From Mactromeris polynyma (Eukaryota; Mollusca; Bivalvia; Venerida; Mactridae): DNA of 64,000 nucleotides. The position numbers and the translations under genes are program-made. Below are positions 37,601 through 42,172 of the stretch, piece after piece (positions within the stretch are counted from its first letter, which is position 1; each line of letters begins with the position of its first letter). Location: positions 4,340,001-4,404,000 of the forward strand of contig JASFXZ010000016.1 in assembly GCA_032209605.1 (NCBI GenBank). The letters are read 5' to 3'. The notes under the pieces were generated by a model. That model did not search any database, was not told where the DNA came from, and worked only from the letters and a program-made list of their open reading frames with translations.

Positions 37601-38193
37601 GCAGACCGTACTATGTACAGCAGACAGGACTATGTACAGCAGACAGGACTATGTACAGCAGACAGGACTATGTACAGCAGACCGTACTATGTACAGCAGA
37701 CAGGACTATGTACAGCAGACAGGACTACGTACAGCAGACAGGACTATATACAGCAGACTGTACTATGTACAGCAGACAGTGCTATATACAGAAGACATGA
37801 CTATGTACAGCAGACATAACTATATACAGCAGTCATTACGATGTACAGCAGACAGGATTATGTATAGCAGACCGTACTATATACAGCAGACCGTACTATG
37901 TACAGCAGACAGGACTATATACAGCAGACCGTACTATGTACAGCAGACAGGACTATATACAGCAGACCGTACTATGTACAGCAGACAGTTGTGATGCACT
38001 TCGCGGTTGTATTTGTATTGGGATACTTACTCCGCCTCTACTACTTTGGACTGACATGAAATATACAATATGAATGTATACTTCAGGTATTGTGTCGAGT
38101 GGAATTGGATGTAAGCATAATGATAGAAATGGATTTTATACAAAACTGACTGCAGATGTCCTTGACTGGATAAAAAAAGTGACATCAACATAA
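1439..38193 (+). CDS. CFB: Complement factor B/C2-like protein, 3' 16 exons (5' end outside window)
   Basis: Spliced exons 1439-1613, 1969-2125, 6167-6312, 6911-7099, 8330-8509, 11678-11842, 12434-12657, 15750-15927, 16621-16737, 17122-17349, 23087-23208, 23940-24036, 25172-25363, 25722-25901, 35721-35813 and 38087-38193 total 2550 nt, one open frame of 849 residues plus TAA. Domains in visible numbering: CCP modules about 1-338 (five, first lacking its start), linker 338-384, VWA about 385-586, trypsin-like domain about 587-849. MIDAS residues are D389/S391/S393, T475 and D510; the catalytic triad is H649, D697, S796; D790 in the S1 pocket predicts cleavage after Arg/Lys. In vertebrates this family is secreted, binds C3b through Mg2+ in the VWA domain, and forms the C3 convertase after cleavage by factor D. 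Five or more CCPs, rather than the three of mammals, is seen in some invertebrate homologues. Signal peptide and first CCP are upstream of position 1 or unrecognised. Family assignment is firm; factor B versus C2 cannot be separated here. Confidence 0.5.
1969..2125 (+). CDS. CFB: factor B-like exon: 5' half of second visible CCP
   Basis: Acceptor TATTTCAAG, donor GTAATC. It encodes the first cysteine (IVCGELPS) and second cysteine (IKYSCADG) of a sushi module and stops in phase 2 just after the CADG, so the GY pair that follows is completed by the exon at 6167. A split CCP with a phase-2 intron is a known arrangement in complement genes. The ~4-kb intron that follows is almost wholly a 14-bp minisatellite. 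Confidence 0.5.
2241..6066. repeat. 14-bp minisatellite filling intron 2
   Basis: About 270 copies of GATGATGTAGGTAT with variants (TATG, CGG, TGG, GGAG replacing parts). The reverse complement of the unit has no stop in any frame, giving antisense open frames of up to 1303 codons coding a 14-residue periodic peptide; these are composition artefacts. The right end (from about 5800) is enriched in GTCGGCATG variants. A higher-order copy of 644 bp (46 units) is visible. Confidence 0.5.
6167..6312 (+). CDS. CFB: factor B-like exon: 3' half of second visible CCP
   Basis: Acceptor ATATTTTAG, donor GTTATG (weak, but phase-consistent). Joined to 2125 it reads CADG-YEDVVTYDYSDYG and continues to the third cysteine ITCDKSGLW and the fourth in MECT. 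An acidic/tyrosine-rich insert between the second and third cysteines makes this module longer than the usual 60 residues. It ends in phase 1, like the module exons that follow. Confidence 0.5.
6313..6910. other. intron 3, no array
   Basis: About 600 bp of AT-rich unique sequence between factor B exons. No tandem repeat or transposon seen. Confidence 0.5.
6911..7099 (+). CDS. CFB: factor B-like exon: complete CCP module
   Basis: A 189-nt phase 1-1 exon, acceptor TTATACAG, donor GTGAGT. Cysteines occur in VIQCDARE, LSCDEGF, LLCLF and FGCQ, the four-cysteine sushi pattern. The usual Trp before the last cysteine is not present; aromatic residues (FSFSEF) occupy that stretch. Two N-glycosylation sequons are visible (NISN has NIS; NVTN has NVT). 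Module identity is clear from cysteine spacing and symmetric exon phase. Confidence 0.5.
7793..8026. repeat. 39-bp minisatellite, six copies, in intron 4
   Basis: Six tandem 39-bp units starting GATACATGAAGGGGTAATAT with few differences (GAAGGGG/GAATGGG, GGGTCT/GGGTCC). 234 bp is exactly six periods. The rest of intron 4 (7100-8329) shows nothing else recognisable. Confidence 0.5.
8330..8509 (+). CDS. CFB: factor B-like exon: complete CCP module
   Basis: A 180-nt phase 1-1 exon, acceptor TGTTTTCAG, donor GTAATG. The peptide AITCIPPVNPVNGWV is a typical sushi start, followed by FHCNLG, EWTCQSDGFW and DSDCVIC. There is one extra cysteine at the end (DC then IC), which could pair outside the module. 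The donor after DDE is the only one that keeps the frame to the exon at 11678. Confidence 0.5.
8941..9274. mobile_element. inverted-repeat element (MITE-like) in intron 5
   Basis: Left end TAGCCTGGGGTCCTGGCTCA (8941-8969) is the exact reverse complement of 9246-9274, 29 bp. Inside are partial second copies (GTAGCCTGGAATCCTGGCC at 9031; CCGAATACCG motifs), so this may be nested or rearranged. Clear target-site duplications were not found. No coding capacity. Confidence 0.5.
9520..10273. repeat. 37-bp minisatellite A in intron 5
   Basis: About twenty units built from CCATGTTATCCACTTTGACA followed by CCACACCATAGACACTG. Variation is mostly CACTG/CCCTG, GCCATG/GTCATG, TATCC/TACCC. It passes directly into array B at about 10274. 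Confidence 0.5.
10274..11190. repeat. 37-bp minisatellite B in intron 5
   Basis: About twenty-four units of CCATGTTACCGTACCTAGTC plus ACATAGACGTGATACTG, also 37 bp. It shares CATAGAC..TG(AC)ACTGCCATGTTA with array A, but the CACTTTGACACCACAC half is replaced by CGTACCTAGTCA. Contiguous with array A. Confidence 0.5.
11523..11598. repeat. long hairpin before factor B exon 6
   Basis: Arms 11523-11556 and 11565-11598 are reverse complements over 34 bp with one mismatch (GTGCAAG versus CTTGCGC), separated by 8 bp. It starts CGAGGGTTCAG and ends CTGAACCCTCG. Sits 80 bp before the exon 6 acceptor; in pre-mRNA it would fold strongly. Confidence 0.5.
11678..11842 (+). CDS. CFB: factor B-like exon: last CCP before the VWA domain
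   Basis: A 165-nt phase 1-1 exon, acceptor TTATTTTTAG, donor GTAAGA. The peptide contains SYCSPPCIPLG, EFICSGG, RTCMSNRTWSG and PIDCT, a compact sushi module with an extra cysteine near the start (CSPPC). NRT is a glycosylation sequon. A near-perfect 34-bp-arm hairpin (11523-11598) lies about 80 bp before the acceptor. Confidence 0.5.
11843..12433. other. intron 6, no array
   Basis: About 590 bp of unique sequence without a recognisable repeat, exon or RNA gene. Confidence 0.5.
12434..12657 (+). CDS. CFB: factor B-like exon: activation linker and start of VWA domain
   Basis: Acceptor CTATTGTAG, donor GTAATG; phase 1 to 0. After a roughly 47-residue linker it encodes VDVYFLIDVSRSIDEAKL, where D-V-S-R-S is the DxSxS MIDAS motif that binds Mg2+ or Mn2+ for C3b capture. 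The linker contains NLQGR-MINVG; this Arg lies twelve residues before the YFLID strand, the same spacing as the factor D-cleaved Arg before YLVLD in human factor B, so R372-M373 is the likely activation bond (inference). Confidence 0.5.
12828..14941. repeat. 26-bp minisatellite filling intron 7
   Basis: About eighty units of GTGAATGATGCACGG followed by a variable 11-bp tail. Tail types cluster: CTGTCAAAAT in 12940-13400, CTGTCGGAAT/TTTGAAT in 13400-13930, TGTGTTGGAAT in 14070-14570, TTTGTGGGAAT and TTTGTCGGGAT near the right end. Reverse-strand open frames (HHSHS-type peptides) come from the absence of stops in the unit and are not genes. Confidence 0.5.
14942..15749. other. end of intron 7, nothing recognised
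   Basis: AT-rich unique sequence; a 62-codon open frame at 15397 has no splice or start context and is not supported. Confidence 0.5.
15750..15927 (+). CDS. CFB: factor B-like exon: VWA domain, central strands
   Basis: Acceptor ATATTTCAG, donor GTACGT; phase 0 to 1. It encodes LGINNGTSGTRLAFYYFASE, the beta strand equivalent to RYGLVTYAT of factor B, then a helix-rich stretch to VNLTQIRLKT. NNGT and NLT contain glycosylation sequons. It sits between the 26-bp minisatellite intron and a short intron without arrays. Confidence 0.5.
15928..16620. other. intron 8, no array
   Basis: About 690 bp without tandem repeats. Introns 8 (this one) and 9 (16738-17121) within the VWA domain are the longest run of introns free of arrays in this gene. 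Confidence 0.5.
16621..16737 (+). CDS. CFB: factor B-like exon: VWA domain, MIDAS Thr and Asp
   Basis: Acceptor AACTATTGCAG, donor GTAAGA; phase 1-1, 117 nt. KFGTAITTGLKDVADD carries the MIDAS threonine (T475), equivalent to GTNTKKAL in human factor B. QQVVIVISDG carries the MIDAS aspartate (D510), equivalent to ILMTDG. With D389/S391/S393 this completes the metal site, so metal-dependent ligand binding is expected. Confidence 0.5.
17122..17349 (+). CDS. CFB: factor B-like exon: end of VWA domain
   Basis: Acceptor TTTGGTCAG, donor GTATAT; 228 nt, phase 1-1. AEIYSIMIGSHDTEY resembles the DVYVFGVG strand of factor B, and HFFAIRNEDDLSKIV resembles its HVFKVKDMENLEDVF segment. The competing acceptor four bases on (GTCAG|TATAA) would give an immediate stop and is excluded. 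Confidence 0.5.
17831..20380. repeat. 34-bp minisatellite A in intron 10
   Basis: About seventy-five units based on CATATACGGTGAGGATATCA then ATATCTCTATATCT. Subtypes differ by CACATATGGTGAACACATC, CAATGAAGATATC and CAGTGAGGCTATC. Higher-order copies recur at 340 bp and 816 bp spacing. Units become diverged after about 19680. Confidence 0.5.
20484..22630. repeat. 34-bp minisatellite B in intron 10
   Basis: About sixty units of ATGTCTAACACAATAACCCC then TCAGATATCTCAAT, 34 bp. The GATATCTCAATATG portion is shared with array A, while TCTAACACAATAACC is new. The right end (22260-22630) is degenerate. Confidence 0.5.
23087..23208 (+). CDS. CFB: factor B-like exon: linker and N-terminus of protease domain
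   Basis: Acceptor TTTTTTCAG, donor GTTTGT; phase 1 to 0. It encodes VLDCGRTEPF, then EERKAVKHAWPWMAQLLD. The WPWMAQL is the usual WPWQVSL strand of S1A proteases, but the preceding IVGG activation sequence is absent; KAVKHA takes its place. Factor B and C2 likewise lack a canonical IVGG start, because activation is by C3b-bound cleavage upstream of the VWA domain. Confidence 0.5.
23209..23939. other. intron 11, nothing recognised
   Basis: About 730 bp of unique AT-rich sequence with no visible array, exon or transposon end. Confidence 0.5.
23940..24036 (+). CDS. CFB: factor B-like exon: catalytic histidine
   Basis: Acceptor TGTTTTACAG, donor GTAAGT; phase 0 to 1. Encodes KCGGSLIDKQWILTAAHCLS, the catalytic His (H649) in TAAHC with the Cys42-Cys58-type pair (KC and HC). 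A second in-phase donor four bases on is not needed: the first keeps the frame into LLK-KLEMAERHDE. Confidence 0.5.
24500..24830 (+). repeat. dispersed repeat copy 1 in intron 12
   Basis: Sequence around TTTCGGCCTATTGTTGCCAG and GGCATTGTCTTATGTATGCG recurs in reverse orientation at 40375-40700 and more distantly at 39650-39930. No terminal repeats or open frame; possibly a fragment of a longer interspersed element. Confidence 0.5.
25172..25363 (+). CDS. CFB: factor B-like exon: catalytic aspartate
   Basis: Acceptor TCTGCTTTAG, donor GTAAGT; phase 1-1, 192 nt. Encodes FKIEHPKYN, then PEYLYDIGLIKLPKE, with D697 the catalytic Asp of the DIGLIKL motif (usually DIALLKL), and ERELLPVCLS, the conserved PVCLP strand. 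An almost perfect palindrome (25408-25459) follows the donor by 45 bp. Confidence 0.5.
25408..25459. repeat. perfect palindrome just after factor B exon 13
   Basis: ATGACTTGATTTCTTACAAT at 25408 is mirrored by ATTGTAAGAAATCAAGTCAT ending at 25459; arms about 25 bp with almost no loop, extended by flanking TATATA. It begins 45 bp after the GTAAGT donor. Confidence 0.5.
25722..25901 (+). CDS. CFB: factor B-like exon: GWG strand of protease domain
   Basis: Acceptor TGTCATTTAG, donor GTATGT; 180 nt, phase 1-1. Encodes VVTGWGRSKKNGPLADSLKQ followed by KDCSAEN and KTMFCAGDK. TGWG and MFCAG are standard S1A landmarks (Cys168-Cys182-type pair). The next intron is 9.8 kb and holds the 32-bp array and the foldback element. 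Confidence 0.5.
26287..27255. repeat. 32-bp minisatellite in intron 14
   Basis: About thirty units of GGTACTAGGATGTACAGATA then TTGTGTATGTAT, increasingly diverged to the right (GAGCAGGTGTATG variants). It ends about 520 bp before the foldback element. Confidence 0.5.
27785..29760 (+). repeat. left arm of foldback element
   Basis: Starts with runs of TTCCCTATTCCCTATTCG and GTTACCTATTCG, then about twelve composite units of 158-190 bp whose length varies with the number of 11-mers. Ends at GCGCTCGACTGAT. Confidence 0.5.
29783..30360. repeat. interspersed repeat in foldback centre with GGGCCCGTTTT start
   Basis: Begins GGGCCCGTTTTCAATACACA and holds several internal TCTTAAG and CTTAAGA motifs in both orientations. 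The opening resembles that of the element at 30379, suggesting related inverted-repeat elements. Right end uncertain. Confidence 0.5.
30379..31763. mobile_element. nested inverted-repeat element in foldback centre
   Basis: Left end GGGCCCGTTTTATCAACGTT and right end AATATTGATAAAACGGGTCC are inverted repeats, extended by TTTCGTAAGATTTTCTTACG on the left and TAAGAAAATTCTTACGAACA on the right. No clear target duplication. Inside is a tRNA-like pair of segments (31061-31290). Confidence 0.5.
31061..31290 (+). repeat. tRNA-like promoter segments, SINE candidate
   Basis: GACGAAACGGTAGAGCACC (from 31062) resembles a tRNA A box and GGTGGGTCGAACCC (31089-31102) a B box. A second set follows: TTTGTAGAGCGTC, then GTGAGTTCGAACACC near 31248. 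Not a functional tRNA gene: no cloverleaf closes. A tRNA-derived SINE, possibly dimeric, is the likely explanation. Confidence 0.5.
31764..33608. other. right part of foldback centre, nothing recognised
   Basis: About 1.8 kb of AT-rich sequence without open frames over 60 codons or visible repeats. A GC-rich junction (GGGGTCCCGGGGGCCG, near 33517) lies just before the right arm. Confidence 0.5.
33609..35230 (-). repeat. right arm of foldback element
   Basis: Reverse-complement counterpart of the left arm: GTAACAAGGTTTTTTCAACT opening, then composite units containing GGTCAATGTAGAAAAAGCGA and (GAATAGGTAAC)n, ending in GAATAGGGAATAAGTAACC. About 1.6 kb versus 2.0 kb on the left, so unit number differs. 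Confidence 0.5.
35721..35813 (+). CDS. CFB: factor B-like exon: catalytic serine (GNSGGP)
   Basis: Acceptor TGTTTATAG, donor GTGAGT; 93 nt, phase 1-1. Encodes KFIDACEGNSGGPFSVRM. S796 is the catalytic Ser; D790, six residues earlier, is the S1 specificity Asp189. The residue before Ser is Asn rather than the nearly invariant Asp194, the partner of the new N-terminus in classical zymogen activation. The exon lies about 480 bp after the foldback element. Confidence 0.5.
36058..37989. repeat. 19-bp minisatellite filling intron 15
   Basis: About one hundred units of ACTATGTACAGCAGACAGG and the alternating ACTATATACAGCAGACCGT type. A 361-bp block (19 units) starting near 36871 is repeated at 37232 with the same private variants (GTACAACAAACATAAC, TACAGAAGACAGG). 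Plus-strand open frames here (YSRQDYVQQT peptides) are repeat artefacts. Confidence 0.5.
38087..38193 (+). CDS. CFB: factor B-like last exon with stop codon
   Basis: Acceptor TATACTTCAG; TAA at 38191-38193. Encodes GIVSSGIGCKHNDRNGFYTK and ends VLDWIKKVTST, the C-terminal strand and helix of an S1A protease. The usual GIVSWGxGC has Ser instead of Trp215. The acceptor is 98 bp beyond the end of the 19-bp minisatellite that fills most of the preceding intron. Confidence 0.5.
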
Positions 38194-38663
38194 GATGATG
38201 AGACCATTGAGATGTAGGAAATCCACCTGTGCACATGTATTAATGTTTGCTCTGTCGCAAAAATATTTGTATATGATATGTAGATTAGATATTGTATATA
38301 CGTGATTTGCATAAATCTGAATGACCACTTGCATGTTTTCGCTTCATTTGTATGTTTCTATCTAGCTAGTATGTTGATACCCGTGTATTCCATAATTTCT
38401 AAGCGTACTCTGACAACACTTGAGGACCATTTGTTCTTATACTTGATCATTGTAATACATCTCAATTTGATTTACCATTTGCTGGTATGTACTCGTTTTT
38501 AAATCTTATATATGTTTTAAATGAAGCTTCTTCTGGGAAACACTAATCATCTCCTGAATGGGACGAATTTAATATTTATAATTATCTATCAGTAATAAAA
38601 ATACGATAGAACAAAGCTATTAAACTTTTATTAAGTAACTTCAACATCTACAGTTTAGAACAA

Positions 38664-38669
38664 AATAAA
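38664..38669 (+). terminator. candidate polyadenylation signal of factor B-like gene
   Basis: AATAAA about 470 bp after the stop, followed by a GT-rich stretch (GTGTATGTTTTC). Other AATAAA hexamers occur at 38594 and at 39139; the latter is also followed by a TG-rich run (TTTTCGTGTGTT). Which one is used cannot be decided from sequence. Confidence 0.5.
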
Positions 38670-38699
38670 ATATAGTGTATGTTTTCTTGATTTAATTTG

Positions 38700-39640
38700 A
38701 TCTTATTACACTTCATATGAAAATCAAGACTCTTTCAACATTTTGTGATAATGCAGTAAGACGATCCACGTCTACAGTTGTTTAATAGTTAGCAGAAAGG
38801 AATTGGGATTTAGATAATATTTATGCATCAAACTTTCACAAGCTACTTTTTTCTGGTAAAACAACTTGAATCAATTATTATAATATGTGTATATTTACGG
38901 TATTGACAAGTCATAGTAACTGAATTAAAAACAGTACACTTTTTGTAAAACCTTTGCTATCAATAGCAGCGCCTACATAGACGATTTTATGCCCATATAC
39001 GATGTATTTACACTCGTATTTTCTTAATTTCTATTTTTATGTGTATGACATGCATATAGCTTGTATTACAATTCATACTTTGATCTTGTATTTGACAACG
39101 TACTACAAATGTATTTGACAATGTACTATAAATGTTTGAATAAACTTCATATTCTTTTCGTGTGTTAAGTTATTGTAGAAAATGAATGCACCAAATTAAG
39201 TGCTAATTTGTAAAGAATTGTTTTTGTCTACATTTAGGACAAATATTGTGCTTGGTCCGTCCGTAAGATATATCTTATATCTATTAATCTTAGTAAGCTT
39301 GGCGATGCATTGACCAACATTTGGTAAATTGTTCTTGAGAACCAGCGAGAAAGCGCTGTTGACAAACGCTCCTTGTATCCCCATCCATAGTGTACGCATC
39401 CCCTTACTGAAAATACTGTAACCGTCCCTGCAATTAACAAAATTGTTCAAGTCCAACACCATATTATCCAATTAGTCTGGCACAATGACAGTGAGCAACT
39501 ATTATGTAATAACTTTATTATGTAAAGTACACATAGTCCCTAAACGCGCAAGGAGACATGACATTCTTGTAAACAATTACAACTGCAAAAGGGACACAAA
39601 CTACAAACATTAGTAATGAGTGACCAGACTGTAAACTAAA
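38700..39640. other. 3' flank of factor B gene, nothing recognised
   Basis: AT-rich sequence with no supported gene. Part may be 3' untranslated if the distal AATAAA at 39139 is used. Confidence 0.5.
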
Positions 39641-39649
39641 CTTCGATTG

Positions 39650-39930
39650 GAAGAGATTAAATTGAACGCCACATACACAAGGCAATGCCTTTCCACACAG
39701 ATCCACACAGATCCCCGGCAAAAACAACATACTACAATGCATTAAGCACTGATGAGCTACAAGGGTAAACATGCATGGGATTAGGGGCGCAAGGAGTGAC
39801 CATTAAAATAAGGACAATTTAGGGGAAATAAGGAATGGAATACTTCAATGAACAATAGGCCGAAAGGGGAGGGAAAAAAGCACAAAGTCTTGGAAATGGT
39901 CAATTAACAATACAATAAGTGGAGAATGTT
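39650..39930 (-). repeat. dispersed repeat copy 2
   Basis: Shares ACACAAGGCAATGCCTTTCC, GATGAGCTACAAGGGTAAAC and AATAGGCCGAAAGGGGAG with the copy at 40375-40700; more diverged. Confidence 0.5.
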
Positions 39931-40374
39931 AGGAAATGTTTGTCAAAAATAACTGTGCATGCGAATGTCCTATCGTCGGCACTAGTCCGGGCGGCCATGG
40001 TTTCCATTTAGTTATTTACTTCTTAACTAGTATTAGTGATCATTCTCATCAAAATGATAAAACCGTTCATTTAACCAGTCCAATACAATATATATTCGAA
40101 GAGAAGAGGTACGGGGAAATGCATATTCACAAAGTGCTGCGCCCCGACACAGACTCTTCTTCTAGAGGAGTTTAATCTGTACTTAAACAAGAGGGATCTG
40201 GAGAACACTGTGAGCACGACATGAGGGAAACACGTGGTTGCACGGCGATTCAACATCTTAAAAACTTCGAAACATACATACATTTCGCGGTATTATAATA
40301 TATATGAAATGGCGCAACACTTGGTATGTTCTAATTATTGCGTGTTTAACAGTATTGAAAGAGAGAGAATAATT

Positions 40375-40700
40375 AAGTTCCTACAGGGGAAGTCACATAC
40401 ATAAGACAATGACTCTCCACACAGACCTTCGGGGAAACAACTGTCCGCACAATATAAGGCACTTGATGAGGCTCAAGGGTACATATGTCATGGAACATAT
40501 TAGGCGCAAGGAATAGCCTGACCGGGAATAAGGGATAACTAGGGAAATCAAAGAGGACAAACAGGGTGGGGGAATTTAATGGATGGAATACATCACAGGA
40601 CAAGTCAAGACAGCTTGCAACAATTGGCCGAAAGAGGGGAGAATATAACATGAACACTACATAAAGTGAAATATTTGTATCAGGGAAAAGGAAACTTAGC
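40375..40700 (-). repeat. dispersed repeat copy 3
   Basis: Reverse-complement relative of 24500-24830: CACATACATAAGACAATGAC, GGATGGAATACATCACAGGA and AATTGGCCGAAAGAGGGG match in order. The two minus-oriented copies are 0.7 kb apart. Confidence 0.5.
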
Positions 40701-40719
40701 ATACATCTAAAAAACAAAT

Positions 40720-42172
40720 AGGAATAATAACCATACAGCGATTAACAGTCTTGAAACGGTAAGTACGAATACAATACTCCGGGTTTAAATCAATTTATCA
40801 GCTAGCTTACATAACACTTAATCTTTACCATCATCATGTTACAAGCCAGTGAGCCAGGACATTGTACTTTCACGTATTAATTAAATACTGCCCTGCAAGC
40901 TACAGTTTCTCTGATTATTCAAGAAATAGCCTGTGTCCAGTAAGTGCAAAGTTATGGCCCTGGACTTATCACCATAATCAGTACAGTTGTTCACTTGGTA
41001 ATTTGGATACCCCTTCACACACTATGAGCAGAATAATAGCATTTGCTTTCGTGACAAAGGCTGGAAATGGGGGCATCTGTGTCCTATGGACATATTTCTA
41101 GTTTTAAATTTCAGGGTTCAATAACGAAGGGCCAACTCCAGGGTCAAATGGAAAACCTGCAAATCCCCGTTTTGTGCCACAAATTATTGAGTGTTATAGA
41201 CAGAATAGACATTCAACACGCCGACAGTCATACATTCGCAGAAAATCCACTATAATATGTTGACAGTCGTAAATTCGTAGAAAATCACACAGACAGTTTG
41301 ACTCCTATAAAACAGTAACTTTTTACGCTTTCTGTTGGTCGATATCATTCTAAGAATACAAAATTGTATTTAGTCTATTATATCTCCAGTGTGGAACCAA
41401 ACATATATATTGCATATATTAAAATGACCTTACTACACTGTGTATTATATATATATCGTAACATCTTGTGTGTGGGTCGGTGGCCTCTTATTTCACAATA
41501 AATTAAATTGAATTGAAAGAAGCAATAAGAAATAATTCTTACATTAATTCAAGCTAGGTTCCATTTAACAAACCGATATTTTTTCGAAGGATTTTGTAGT
41601 TTAGTTTGGATATCTGGAAGTGTGAATGAAGTTGATTGAAATAAATGATAACAATTATATTGATCTCAATCTTTATTTTAAAATCGACAAATCTCAATGG
41701 ACAAGTCTGTAATAGTTGAATATTCTCTGTGATGAATATTTGACAATTACGTCAATGTCAATTCCGTGCTGAAACATTGAAACATTGAGTCAATATAAAT
41801 TATTTGAATACTTTAGTTGTTAGTTTCGTACATTCGTTTTACCATCAGAAATAACTAGAAAATGTGAACTTGTTCAACAATAAACATTATCACAAAGTGT
41901 ATCAACAAATAAACATGGAATACCAAGAGCAAATGATTGTCAGTATTCAAACCACGATGTTCCAAAGCAGTAAGATCTCTACATGGATTATTTACTATTA
42001 TCCGATCAAGTCAGAGAGACTGTTCTGCTTTCAAACTTTAAATCTGGACACAGAGACATAAAGTCAAAAGCTTGATGTCTTAAATATCCCCTGTGACCAT
42101 GTTCACTTTAACGTAAACACATTTGAAAAAATACTACCACAATGTATAGATGCCGCAACAAGCATGCATCAT
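40720..42172. other. intergenic region between convergent genes
   Basis: About 1.4 kb with no supported gene or array. It separates the 3' end of the factor B-like gene (plus) from the 3' end of the acidic-protein gene (minus). Confidence 0.5.
41672..41677 (-). terminator. candidate polyadenylation signal of the 42173-43834 gene
   Basis: AATAAA on the minus strand about 500 bp after the stop codon. Only a weak hexamer-based prediction. Confidence 0.5.

Noticed and set aside
36283..37994. Plus-strand open frames with YSRQDYVQQT peptides
   Set aside because: Translations of the 19-bp minisatellite in intron 15.
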